A DNA stretch of 48,094 nucleotides from Stutzerimonas stutzeri (GTDB lineage Bacteria > Pseudomonadota > Gammaproteobacteria > Pseudomonadales > Pseudomonadaceae): assembly GCF_013522825.1 (NCBI RefSeq), contig NZ_JAAMQZ010000034.1, positions 1 through 48,094 on the forward strand, given 5' to 3'. A program made the translations under genes and the position numbers. Below, piece after piece: positions 8,572-16,506 of this stretch (positions are counted from its first letter, which is position 1; every line of letters starts with the position of its first letter). Under the pieces are notes generated by a model. That model did no database searches, was not told the origin of the DNA, and worked only from the letters and a program-made list of their open reading frames with translations.

Positions 8572-8617
8572 TTCACGCATTAGCCTTCTCTTTGGTATTA
8601 GATTGACATCATGGTTT

Positions 8618-8642
8618 GGCCATCATAGCGGACATGATGGCC
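8618..8642. promoter_or_regulatory. Dyad GGCCATCAT-N7-ATGATGGCC
   Basis: This is a perfect 9-bp inverted repeat with a 7-base spacer, about 100 bases upstream of the PilZ-motif gene start. Its spacing fits an operator for a dimeric regulator or a short hairpin. No known regulator consensus was recognised. Confidence 0.4.
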
Positions 8643-8666
8643 TTTAACAGCCCGAGGCGATCACCG

Positions 8667-8838
8667 GTCAGGGCGATCGCGCCATGCGCTCAAAGAGCCG
8701 AAAAAAGCGCTGGAAAGCTGGAGGCTGAACGACAAGCGATCCAGCTTCGAGCGCACATGGCGTTTTTTCGTCCAGCCTCCAGCGCTTTTATCGAACGAAA
8801 CGCCATAGTGCGATCGCCCTGGATCAGCGGTGTAGCCG
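8667..8838. repeat. Nested imperfect palindrome with AGCGCTGGAGGC-type arms
   Basis: Outer arms around GGGCGATCGC (left) and GCGATCGCCC (right) enclose inner arms at 8706-8736 and 8767-8786. The inner arms match the dispersed AGCGCTGG...GAACGA repeat. The whole could fold into one long cruciform of about 170 bases. It fills part of the 521-base gene-free stretch 8519-9039, in which I see no coding sequence. Confidence 0.55.
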
Positions 8839-8841
8839 CTC

Positions 8842-9040
8842 AGAACCTGTTTAAAGTCTCGCGAGCTAGAGCAATGCAAGGCAAAAACAGGCGAGAAACG
8901 TAGCGCAGCGAAGTAACAGCCGCAGGCTGGCCCGCAGGGTGAGCGCAGCGAATCACGCGGAGTTTACAGCTGTAAATGAGCAGTCCGAGCCTGTTTTTAA
9001 CGCAGCAGTGCCGACGCGCAGCAGACTTTGAACAGGTTCT
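8842..9040 (+). mobile_element. MITE-like element, copy 1
   Basis: This is a 199-base non-coding element with 18-bp terminal inverted repeats: AGAACCTGTTTAAAGTCT at 8842-8859, and at 9023-9040 its reverse complement with one mismatch. The interior shares several blocks with the element at 19424-19562: CAAAAACAGGCGAG, GCGGAGTTTA, TAAATGAGCA and TCCGAGCCTGTTTTTAACGC. The right end touches the psd stop codon (9040-9042), sharing one base. I see no transposase gene, so it would have to be mobilised in trans. Confidence 0.6.
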
Positions 9041-9939
9041 CAGGGCGCCTGATCGATTTCCACCGTAACAGCCGGCGCCACCGGTTTGCTCTGGCCCAGG
9101 CTTTCGCCCATGCAGACCGGGGTCAGGGCGGTCAGTTCTTCGGCCCAGCGCACCTGATCCGGCCCGAACAGCAGGATGACGGTCGAGCCGAGTTTGAAGC
9201 GGCCCATCTCGGCGCCTTTTTCCAGGTGAATGGGCGCGCGTGCCGCCTCATCGTAGCGGGTGGTTCTGAGGCTGCGCTTGGGCGGTGTGACCAGCCCGGC
9301 CCAGACGGTCTCGATGCTGGCGACGATCATTGCGCCAACCAGCACCATGGCCATCGGCCCGCGTTCGGTATCGAACAGGCAGACCACGCGCTCGTTGCGG
9401 GCGAACAGCTCCGGTACGCCCTCGGCGGTCACGGTGTTGACCGAGAAGATGCGTCCCGGCACGTAGACCATTTCCCGCAGGGTGCCGGCCAGCGGCATAT
9501 GGACGCGGTGGTAATCCTTGGGCGACAGGTAGACGGTGGCGAAGTCACCGCCCATGAAGGGCGCGGCACGTTCGTGATCGCCGCCGAGCAGCTCCATCAC
9601 GCTGTAGCTGTGGCCCTTGGCCTGGAAGATGCGGCCCTGGTCGATTCTGCCGAGCTGGCTGATGGCGCCGTCGCAGGGGTTGAGGATCGCACCGGGGGTC
9701 GGGTCCAGCGGGCGGGCGCCGTCTTTCAGGGCGCGGGTGAAGAAGGCGTTGAAGTGCTCGTAGGCCGTCGGTTCCTCGATCTGCGCTTCGCGCATGTCTA
9801 CCTTGAAATGACGGATGAACCACTTGATGAAGGTGTTCTTCACCCAGGGCAGGCGGCATTCGGCGAGGCAGCCGGCCAGGCGCGAGATCAGGTGGTGCGG
9901 CAGCAGGTACTGACTGAGAACGAACAAGCGATCTTTCAT
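9040..9939 (-). CDS. psd: Phosphatidylserine decarboxylase
   Basis: This membrane-associated enzyme decarboxylates phosphatidylserine to phosphatidylethanolamine. The proenzyme is about 299 residues and self-cleaves at LGST between G251 and S252, giving a beta chain and an alpha chain with a pyruvoyl group from S252. The catalytic aspartate (NPCDGAIS) and histidine (DYHRVHMPL) regions are present. I chose the ATG at 9939 (MKDRLFVLSQYLLPHH), matching homologues and preceded by AAAGG. An alternative ATG at 9954 overlaps the rhdA stop in an ATGA, so translation may be coupled. It is the last gene of the HDOD-rhdA-psd run. A MITE-like element begins at its stop codon. Confidence 0.95.
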   Translation of the reverse strand: MKDRLFVLSQYLLPHHLISRLAGCLAECRLPWVKNTFIKWFIRHFKVDMREAQIEEPTAYEHFNAFFTRALKDGARPLDPTPGAILNPCDGAISQLGRIDQGRIFQAKGHSYSVMELLGGDHERAAPFMGGDFATVYLSPKDYHRVHMPLAGTLREMVYVPGRIFSVNTVTAEGVPELFARNERVVCLFDTERGPMAMVLVGAMIVASIETVWAGLVTPPKRSLRTTRYDEAARAPIHLEKGAEMGRFKLGSTVILLFGPDQVRWAEELTALTPVCMGESLGQSKPVAPAVTVEIDQAP

Positions 9940-9950
9940 GGATGACCTTT

Positions 9951-10766
9951 TCATTGCTGGATCGGCGTATCGGGCAGGTTGCCCCATTCGCCCCAGGAGC
10001 CGGCATAACCCTTGACGCGCGGATAGCCCAGGGCCTTGGCCAGCAGGTAGGTGAAGCCGGAGCGGTGATGCGTCTGGCAGTGGGTGATGATTTCCTTGTC
10101 AGGGCTGATGCCGAGTGCCTGCAGCTGTTCGGCAATGTCCTCGCGGATGCGCAGGGCGCGGGCTGGGTCCATGGCGGCGGTCCATTCGAAATTGATCGCG
10201 CCGGGAATGTGGCCGGCGCGGGCCGCCAGGGCCTTTTCGCCACGGTATTCCTGTGGCGAGCGGGCATCCCAGATGACCAGGTCATCGGCGCCGAGACGGC
10301 TTTCGATATAGTTGCGGGTTGCGCTGGGGGCGTCATCGAGCGCAAGGCTTGCGCGCGCGTCGATGGCCGCGGGCACGTCCTGGGACAGGTCACGCTGCTC
10401 GGCCAGCCAGGCGTGCAGGCCGCCGTTGAGGTAGTGGTAGCGATGATGACCGATGACATCCAGCAGCCAGATGAAGCGACCGGCCCAGCCGCCGCCCTCG
10501 TCGTCGTACACCACATAAACGGCGTCCGGGTGGTGGCCCAGTGCGCCGAACAGGGCTTCCAGGCGGGCTTTTTCCGGCAGCAGCCCCGGCGCTGGCGGCT
10601 GGCCGAGCTGGGTCGACTTGGGGTCGACGAAGCGGGCGCCGGGCAGGTGGCCTGCGGCATAGCGCGACGGACTGGTCAGGTCGACGAGGATCAGTTCGGG
10701 CGCCCCCAGGCGTTCGGCCAGTTCGACAGGTTCGATAACCAGGGGCAGTGAAGTGAAGACGGACAC
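9951..10766 (-). CDS. rhdA: Thiosulfate sulfurtransferase (rhodanese) RhdA
   Basis: This enzyme transfers sulfane sulfur from thiosulfate to cyanide or other thiophilic acceptors. The 271-residue protein has two rhodanese domains: an inactive N-terminal one (about 10-130) and a catalytic C-terminal one (about 150-268). The active-site loop CQTHHRS starts at C230, the same loop and position as Azotobacter vinelandii RhdA. It starts 45 bases after the stop of the HDOD gene, and its stop overlaps an in-frame upstream ATG of psd, so the three genes are probably one transcript. The same rhdA-psd pairing is known in P. aeruginosa (PA4956-PA4957). Confidence 0.94.
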   Translation of the reverse strand: MSVFTSLPLVIEPVELAERLGAPELILVDLTSPSRYAAGHLPGARFVDPKSTQLGQPPAPGLLPEKARLEALFGALGHHPDAVYVVYDDEGGGWAGRFIWLLDVIGHHRYHYLNGGLHAWLAEQRDLSQDVPAAIDARASLALDDAPSATRNYIESRLGADDLVIWDARSPQEYRGEKALAARAGHIPGAINFEWTAAMDPARALRIREDIAEQLQALGISPDKEIITHCQTHHRSGFTYLLAKALGYPRVKGYAGSWGEWGNLPDTPIQQ

Positions 10767-10811
10767 GGCAAGTCTCGATCGGGCTGGAAGGGCGAAGTCT
10801 AGCGAAAAAGC

Positions 10812-12317
10812 TCAGCGTCCGCGCTTGCTGAACGTCGCCAGGGCACGCTCGATGCATTGCACGGTTTTACCGAATGCCTGCAGGCTCGTTTCGCTGAATT
10901 CGCTGTTGCCCTGGTCGGCCACCACCAGCATGACGACGCGGTCGTCATGACCAATCGAGCGCAGCAGCAGGTGCGAGCTGTGGAACAGCGTCTTCAGCGC
11001 CCCCGGCAGCATGGCCGAAAACTGCGCCACGTTATCGGGCTTCAGGCGCAGCAGCGCCGGCTTCTCCAGCAGTCTGCGCAATACCTGGCTTTGTTCGGGC
11101 TCCAGAACCAGGCGAGTCGCCGATGGCGCAAGACCGCTGGCCTGCTGGGCGATCAGGCGCTGTTGCTTGCGGTCGACGAGCATCAGCAGTACTCGCTGCA
11201 TCCCTGTACAGGTCAGGGCCTTGCAGGCGGTTGCGGTCAGTTGCAGGACATTGTCGTAAGGGCAACGCTCGCTCAGCAGTTCGCGGCAATGCTCGCGCCA
11301 TGCCGCCAGGCTTTCGCCACTGGGTAAGCCTGGCGTTCTGGCCAGCTGGAAGCGGCTCCCGGCGGGCCATAGCAGCGCCTGGGCGGGATGCCAGAGGTCG
11401 GTGGGGCCTGTCTCTCTGGCGCTGGTGACGGCTTGCTGATGAACCATCTGTTGCAATTCATTCAGCGGCACCTGCAAGTAAAGTCCGGTAAGACGCTGCC
11501 AGCGCAGAGAGTGCGTGTCGCTCCAGCTATGATGCGCCGACAGGGCCAGGCCATTGGCGAGCAGAATGGTATTGCTCGGCAGTGTGAGCCAGCGGCGCAG
11601 TTGCGGATCGGCATCGAGCATTTGCTGTTGGTGCAGGGGGTGTTCATTGTCGCGGGCAATGTGCAGCGCCCTGATCAGCATGCGGCGGTTGCCATTGAGT
11701 ATCCGGTAGCCCTGGGCGATCCACTCGGGCAGCCCCCAATGGCTGGCCAGGCTTGCACAGAGTTCCGGCAGCGACACGCCCAGTATGTCCTGTTCGACCC
11801 GTGCTACCGGCTCACGCCTGACCAGCACGCGCTGCTCCCAGATATCCAGAAGCTGCGGATAGGCGGCGACCAGTGTCCATGCCGGGGAGAGAAACAGCAG
11901 GCTGCTCCAGTGGATTTCTTGCCAGAGGCGCGCCAGGCGTGCGGCGAACAGGCCGTTGGCCTGTTGGCTGGCGTGGCGACTGATCAGGATGATTTGCCGC
12001 AGGGCAGGGCAGATATCCTGGGCATGAACCGGTGGAATGAGTGCGAACAGGGCTTCGGCACGTTTCAGGCCGATACGGCTGAGCGCCACCTCCAGGCTTT
12101 CCGCAGGGCTGGCGGCGTGACGATTGGCGTCACGAATGACCGTGAGCGCCATCACCGGGCTTTGCTGGATCAGCTCGGCAATCTGGCCCATGGACAGGCT
12201 GCTGTCGCGCAAGGCCTGCTGAACGCTGGCATGGACGTCGGCAAAAGCAGGCAGCACGATGGCATCCAGAGCCTTGATCCAGGCCGCAAGCGTGCGCGGA
12301 AATAAATTTGTGGTCAT
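10812..12317 (-). CDS. HDOD-domain protein with GAF-like C-terminus (PA4955-like)
   Basis: This 501-residue cytoplasmic protein has an N-terminal HDOD region (about 20-240; LSMGQIAELIQQSPVMALTV and the SRIG turn are typical). The HDOD fold resembles HD phosphohydrolases without the metal-binding HD residues, so it is probably a signalling or scaffold domain. The C-terminal third (about 350-495) looks GAF-like. Position matches PA4955, between motA and rhdA. It is divergent from motA and is the likely first gene of the HDOD-rhdA-psd transcript. Specific function is unknown. Confidence 0.75.
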   Translation of the reverse strand: MTTNLFPRTLAAWIKALDAIVLPAFADVHASVQQALRDSSLSMGQIAELIQQSPVMALTVIRDANRHAASPAESLEVALSRIGLKRAEALFALIPPVHAQDICPALRQIILISRHASQQANGLFAARLARLWQEIHWSSLLFLSPAWTLVAAYPQLLDIWEQRVLVRREPVARVEQDILGVSLPELCASLASHWGLPEWIAQGYRILNGNRRMLIRALHIARDNEHPLHQQQMLDADPQLRRWLTLPSNTILLANGLALSAHHSWSDTHSLRWQRLTGLYLQVPLNELQQMVHQQAVTSARETGPTDLWHPAQALLWPAGSRFQLARTPGLPSGESLAAWREHCRELLSERCPYDNVLQLTATACKALTCTGMQRVLLMLVDRKQQRLIAQQASGLAPSATRLVLEPEQSQVLRRLLEKPALLRLKPDNVAQFSAMLPGALKTLFHSSHLLLRSIGHDDRVVMLVVADQGNSEFSETSLQAFGKTVQCIERALATFSKRGR

Positions 12318-12488
12318 TTTGCTACCGAACTGGCTTTTCGTCGGGACGACCTTTAGTCTGGCGCAAAAGTTCCGATAACCCGAATAATTCTTTTCATGCT
12401 CCCGCCTGTGGCCCCAAGTTCGAGTGCGCGAAAGTGGCGCGGTCCGTATTCGGATGCCTCTGTGTCAAGGCTCTAGACGTATCTCTTT

Positions 12489-13340
12489 ATGGTAAAAATT
12501 CTCGGCATCATCGTAGTCTTCGCCAGCGTATTCGGTGGTTTCGTGCTGTCTGGCGGCAAGATCGGCGCGCTCATTCATCCCTTTGAAGTGCTGATCATCG
12601 GCGGCGCGGCGCTTGGCGGTTTTCTCCAGGCCAATCCTGGCAGTACCAGCAAAATCGTTTTCAAGAAATCGCTGCAGATGTTCGGCTCCAGGTTCAGCCA
12701 GAAGTATTACCTGGAAGTGCTGAGCCTGCTTTACGAAATCCTCAACAAGAGCCGTCGCGAGGGCATGATGGCCATCGAGGCGGATCTCGAGGAGCCTGCT
12801 GCCAGCCCGATTTTCAGCAAGTATCCGGCCATTCTCAAGGACGCGAGAATGACCGAGTTCGTCTGCGATTACCTGCGCATCATGTCGTCCGGCAATATGG
12901 CTCCGCATGAGCTGGAAGGCCTGTTCGACATGGAGCTGGCCAGCCTCAAGGAAGAGCTGGAGCACCCATCCCACGCCGTGGCCCGAGTCGCTGACGGTCT
13001 GCCGGCGATGGGTATTGTCGCCGCCGTGCTGGGCATCGTGATCACCATGTCGATTCTCGCCGAGGCCGACAACGCCATGATCGGCTACAAGGTGGGTTCC
13101 GCTCTGGTCGGTACCTTCCTCGGGATTCTCGCCTCCTATGGCTTTTTCGGTCCGCTGGCGGCGGCGCTCGAGCACGATGCCAAGGAAGAATTGAATCTGT
13201 ACGAGGGCATCAAGGCCACGCTGGTCGCTTCCGCTTCCGGTATGCCGCCCACCCTGGCGGTGGAGTTCGGGCGCAAGGTGCTGCTGCCTGCTCATCGACC
13301 GAGCTTCATGGAACTCGAACAAGCCATGCGCGGTAATTGA
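12489..13340 (+). CDS. motA: Flagellar stator protein MotA
   Basis: MotA is the proton-channel subunit that, with MotB, forms the flagellar stator in the inner membrane. The 283-residue length is standard. It has four membrane segments, two near the N-terminus (about 2-20 and 32-50) and two at about 170-190 and 205-225, with a large cytoplasmic loop between pairs that contacts FliG. The DGLPAMGIVAAVLG segment carries a conserved proline at the third helix. The Shine-Dalgarno sequence is weak. motB follows after 6 bases, so the two are co-transcribed and probably coupled. Confidence 0.95.
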   Translation: MVKILGIIVVFASVFGGFVLSGGKIGALIHPFEVLIIGGAALGGFLQANPGSTSKIVFKKSLQMFGSRFSQKYYLEVLSLLYEILNKSRREGMMAIEADLEEPAASPIFSKYPAILKDARMTEFVCDYLRIMSSGNMAPHELEGLFDMELASLKEELEHPSHAVARVADGLPAMGIVAAVLGIVITMSILAEADNAMIGYKVGSALVGTFLGILASYGFFGPLAAALEHDAKEELNLYEGIKATLVASASGMPPTLAVEFGRKVLLPAHRPSFMELEQAMRGN

Positions 13341-13346
13341 CGCGCG

Positions 13347-14321
13347 ATGGACAATAACCAGCCAATTATCGTCAAGCGGGTCAAGAAGACCGCCGCTGGC
13401 CACCATGGTGGCGCCTGGAAGATTGCCTTTGCCGACTTTGCGACCGCAATGATGGCGTTCTTTCTGGTGATGTGGCTGATGTCATCGGCCACGCCGGAGC
13501 AGAAACGCGCCATTTCCGGTTACTTCCAGGACCCCATCGGCTTCACCGAGAGCGCAAGTCCTTTCGTCATCGATCTGGGCGGTACGCCCACACCGGCACC
13601 GGACCGGACCCTCAACGACCAGCCGGACCCAGCCATCGAGCAGAAGCCCTCGTCGCTCGATGACGATCAACTGGAGGGGCTCTCCGAACAGATGGAGCGC
13701 GAACGCCTGAATATCGTGCTGCAGGAGTTGCAGAACAAGATCGAGGAAAATCCCGACCTGACCCGCTTCAAGGATCAGATCCTGTTCGAGATCACCCAGG
13801 ACGGCTTGCGTATCCAGATCGTGGATGCGGCGAATCGACCGATGTTCGCCCTGGGCAGCGCCCAGCTGCAGCCGTACTTCGAAGACATTCTGCTGGCCAT
13901 GGCCGATACCATCCGCGCGATTCCGAACAAGATCAGCATCAGCGGGCATACCGATGCCAAACCCTACGTCGGCAACCGTGACTTCGGTAACTGGGAACTG
14001 TCGGCCAGCCGCGCCAACGCCGCCCGGCGCACGCTGGTCGCTGGCAGCTATCCGGAGGAACAGATCGCCCGAGTGGTGGGTTATGCATCCTCGGCGTTAT
14101 ACGACCGCGAAGACCCGTTCAACCCGATCAATAGACGCATCGACATGCTGGTTCTGACCAAGAAGGCGCAGCGCAGCATCGAAGGAGAACAGTCCGAGCA
14201 GGGCACGCCTGCGGCGCAAGGTTCGAGCGAAGCCGCATCGCCCTCCGAACCGCTGCAGCCGACCCAGCTGCGTGAACGGCTGAATATCTTCGAGGAAGGG
14301 GTGCTGAACTTCGAGGAGTAG
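13347..14321 (+). CDS. motB: Flagellar stator protein MotB
   Basis: MotB anchors the stator to peptidoglycan and carries the proton-accepting aspartate. The 324-residue protein has a basic cytoplasmic N-terminus, a single membrane helix starting at FADFATAMMAF with D30 (equivalent to E. coli D32), a plug/linker region, and a C-terminal OmpA-like peptidoglycan-binding domain (ISGHTDAKPY, about 195-275). A low-complexity, proline/glutamate-rich tail of about 45 residues follows. Order and spacing with motA fit PA4954-PA4953. Confidence 0.95.
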   Translation: MDNNQPIIVKRVKKTAAGHHGGAWKIAFADFATAMMAFFLVMWLMSSATPEQKRAISGYFQDPIGFTESASPFVIDLGGTPTPAPDRTLNDQPDPAIEQKPSSLDDDQLEGLSEQMERERLNIVLQELQNKIEENPDLTRFKDQILFEITQDGLRIQIVDAANRPMFALGSAQLQPYFEDILLAMADTIRAIPNKISISGHTDAKPYVGNRDFGNWELSASRANAARRTLVAGSYPEEQIARVVGYASSALYDREDPFNPINRRIDMLVLTKKAQRSIEGEQSEQGTPAAQGSSEAASPSEPLQPTQLRERLNIFEEGVLNFEE

Positions 14322-14413
14322 ATCGGGGCACGCTTCACAGGTCCGGTGAGCAGGCTGTCAGGCGCTGGTCTTGCTCGTTGGAGTGCTTTTTTCGTTGGAT
14401 TATGCTTCGGGTC

Positions 14414-14491
14414 GTCGGATTACGCCTTTGGCTAATCCGACCTACGAATGGCTGGGCTTCGTAGGTCGGGTCACGCTTCACCGACCCGACG
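14414..14491. repeat. Two REP-like palindromes between convergent motB and rsgA
   Basis: 14414-14446 is a GTCGGATTACGCC-type hairpin (loop TTTG, arms TTAGCC-like) ending in CCTACG. 14461-14491 is the GTAGGTCGGGTCACGCTTCA type with arms GTCGGGT/ACCCGAC. The same two families occur side by side at 118-236. They occupy the 205-base region between convergent motB and rsgA, and no separate terminator with a U tract was seen. Confidence 0.65.
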
Positions 14492-14526
14492 AACGGATTG
14501 AAAAGCAGCTCAAGCCTCAAGCATGT

Positions 14527-15549
14527 TCATTCCGCCAGCCCGCTGAGAATGTACCGATAGCTGGCCATGCGCTGTGGCCGGATGCGGCCTTCGTCGAGGG
14601 CCTTGAGCAGGGCGCAGCCGGGTTCGCGGTCGTGCTTGCAGTCGCGGAAACGGCAATGTCCCAGCAGGTCCTGGAACTCGATGAAGCCCGCTTCCACATC
14701 GGCTCGGCTGACGTGGCCGAGGCCGAACTCGCGGATGCCGGGAGAGTCGATCAGCTCGCCGCCACCAGGGAAGTGGAACAGCCGTGCGGTGGTGGTGGTA
14801 TGGGTGCCCTTGCCGGTCAGCTCCGACAGCGGCCCGACGCGGGTGTCGACGCCAGGCAGCAGGCTGTTCACCAGAGACGACTTGCCGACCCCGGATTGCC
14901 CGACGAACACGCTGACGTGGCCGTCGAGGCACGCCCTGAGCGCGTCCATGCCGGCGCCCTCATGGGCCGAGACCTCCAGTAGCGGATAACCCAGGGTGCG
15001 ATACACCGAAAGCAGCGCTTCAAGTGCCGTTTCGTTCTGTGCATCGATCAGGTCCGCCTTGTTCAGCAGCAGCAGAGGCGTGATGCCGGCGTGTTCGGCG
15101 GCGATCAGATAGCGGTCGATGAGGTTGGCATGCGGCTCCGGCAACGGGGCGAAGACGATCACGATAAGGTCGACGTTGGCTGCTACCGGCTTGAGCTGGC
15201 CACGGGTGTCTGGGCGGCATAATTCGGAGTGGCGCGGCAGCTGCGCGACGATGACGCCAATGCCCTGATTGCCTGGGCGCCAGACGACCTGGTCGCCGGT
15301 CACCAGCGCCGGCAGATTGGCGCGCAGATGACAGCGGAAAACCTGCCCGCGCTGCTCACCATCCTGTGCCTCGACTTCGACCTGTACGCCGAAGTGAGCG
15401 ATGACCAGGCCGGTCTGCTCCGGCCCCAGGTCGCCACCTTCCAATTCTTCGATCGCGCGCGACTCCCGACGTGCTGCCCGCGAGGCGCGCTCTTCCTGGA
15501 TTTTCTCGATGCGCCAGTTTTGCCGGCGGTTGAGTTGGCGTTTGGCCAT
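14527..15549 (-). CDS. rsgA: Ribosome small-subunit GTPase RsgA (YjeQ)
   Basis: This is a late 30S ribosome assembly GTPase. The 340-residue protein has a basic N-terminus, an OB fold (about 40-110) and a circularly permuted GTPase domain: the G4 motif NKAD (163-166) comes before G1 GQSGVGKSS (about 215-223) and G3 DSPGIREFG. A C-terminal zinc knuckle is seen as C-x5-C-x-H-x5-C (around residues 297-310; CRFRDCKHDREPGC). The permuted motif order is diagnostic. It is followed in P. aeruginosa by orn, whereas here a methyltransferase gene lies between them, divergently from rsgA. Confidence 0.95.
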   Translation of the reverse strand: MAKRQLNRRQNWRIEKIQEERASRAARRESRAIEELEGGDLGPEQTGLVIAHFGVQVEVEAQDGEQRGQVFRCHLRANLPALVTGDQVVWRPGNQGIGVIVAQLPRHSELCRPDTRGQLKPVAANVDLIVIVFAPLPEPHANLIDRYLIAAEHAGITPLLLLNKADLIDAQNETALEALLSVYRTLGYPLLEVSAHEGAGMDALRACLDGHVSVFVGQSGVGKSSLVNSLLPGVDTRVGPLSELTGKGTHTTTTARLFHFPGGGELIDSPGIREFGLGHVSRADVEAGFIEFQDLLGHCRFRDCKHDREPGCALLKALDEGRIRPQRMASYRYILSGLAE

Positions 15550-15636
15550 TTGCGTGGGTATCCAGGCTGGAAATCGAATGATTCTAGCATGCGGGAATTC
15601 AGCGCCGCGGGACTGTATGTGGCCCTCTGGGCCCGT

Positions 15637-15642
15637 TAGACT
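15637..15642 (+). promoter_or_regulatory. Candidate -10 box of the methyltransferase gene
   Basis: TAGACT is followed by a CGGCGGCC discriminator, 31 bases before the ATG at 15673. No good -35 is visible. A near-identical word precedes orn at 16476. Confidence 0.3.
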
Positions 15643-15672
15643 CGGCGGCCTCCCGTACCGGTGCGAATATCC

Positions 15673-16467
15673 ATGCCTGCCTTTTCATTTGCGCGGTTTC
15701 CCGCGTTGCTGGCCTTGGTCAGCCAGCTTGCGGGGTTGCTGGTCACCTGGCTGCTGCTGTTGCTGCTTGCGCGACTGGCGGCATGGCCGGTCAGTCTGCT
15801 GGTGGCGGCCTGCGTACAGGGTGTGCTGGCCGCTTCGATTGGGCAGCTGTGCGGCCTGTCGCGCTGGTGGCTGCCGATCAACCTCTGCTTCGTGCCGGCT
15901 CTGGTGCTGCTGCAGGATCATTCGCTGCCGCCCTGGCTGCTGTTGTCCGGTTTCGTCGCATTGCTGCTGCTGAACTGGAATGCGCTGTTCGAGCGCGTCC
16001 CGCTTTACCTCACCGGCTCCGCCGCCGAGCAGCAGTTGAGCCGGCGGCTGGCTCTGCTGCCTCAGGGGTTTCGCTTCATTGACCTGGGCAGTGGTCTTGG
16101 CGGTACGCTGCTGCGGCTGGCCAAGGCTTATCCGCATGGGCATTTCGTCGGGGTCGAAACCGCCCCGCTGGCTTTTGTCCTGTGCCGCCTGCGCTGCCTG
16201 CTGCAGCCCAATTGTCGCGTGTATTTGCGCAGCTTCTGGCGTGAGCCGCTGGATCGATACGATGTGGTCTATTGCTTTCTTTCCCCGGCGCCGATGCCGG
16301 CCCTGTGGGACAAGGCCTGCGCCGAGATGCGAGTCGATGCGCTGCTGATCAGCAACAGCTTCGGGGTGCCGGGCGTCGAGGCCGAGGAGATGCTGCCGCT
16401 GGATGACTGGCGCCACTCGCGACTGTTGATCTGGCGCCCAGGCCGTCGCGCTCATGCGAGCGGCTGA
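15673..16467 (+). CDS. Membrane-anchored class I SAM-dependent methyltransferase
   Basis: This 264-residue protein has about four N-terminal hydrophobic segments (roughly 10-32, 39-60, 68-81 and 86-103) followed by a short cytoplasmic Rossmann methyltransferase domain. SAM motif I is DLGSGLGG at 137-144, and the acidic residue after strand 2 is E162 (VGVET). Distal motifs are brief and no substrate-specific signature is visible. The ATG at 15673 is preferred; a GTG at 15661 is the upstream alternative. Neither has a clear ribosome binding site. It lies 39 bases before orn and reads the same way. P. aeruginosa has rsgA and orn adjacent, so this gene is an addition there or a loss elsewhere. 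Substrate unknown; lipid or membrane-protein methylation is a guess from the anchor. Confidence 0.7.
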   Translation: MPAFSFARFPALLALVSQLAGLLVTWLLLLLLARLAAWPVSLLVAACVQGVLAASIGQLCGLSRWWLPINLCFVPALVLLQDHSLPPWLLLSGFVALLLLNWNALFERVPLYLTGSAAEQQLSRRLALLPQGFRFIDLGSGLGGTLLRLAKAYPHGHFVGVETAPLAFVLCRLRCLLQPNCRVYLRSFWREPLDRYDVVYCFLSPAPMPALWDKACAEMRVDALLISNSFGVPGVEAEEMLPLDDWRHSRLLIWRPGRRAHASG

Positions 16468-16475
16468 TGGGCTGT

Positions 16476-16481
16476 TAGACT
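16476..16481 (+). promoter_or_regulatory. Candidate orn -10 box
   Basis: TAGACT with a GCACGCC stretch after it lies 26 bases before the orn ATG. It overlaps the space after the methyltransferase stop, so orn may have its own promoter. The -35 is not recognisable. Confidence 0.3.
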
Positions 16482-16506
16482 GCACGCCACCTTCAAGGAG
16501 CCCACC

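Noticed and set aside
12360..12400. Possible sigma-28 promoter upstream of motA (CCGATAA word at about 12372)
   Set aside because: The -10-like word is present, but there is no TAAAG-type -35 at the right spacing, and it lies over 100 bases from motA.
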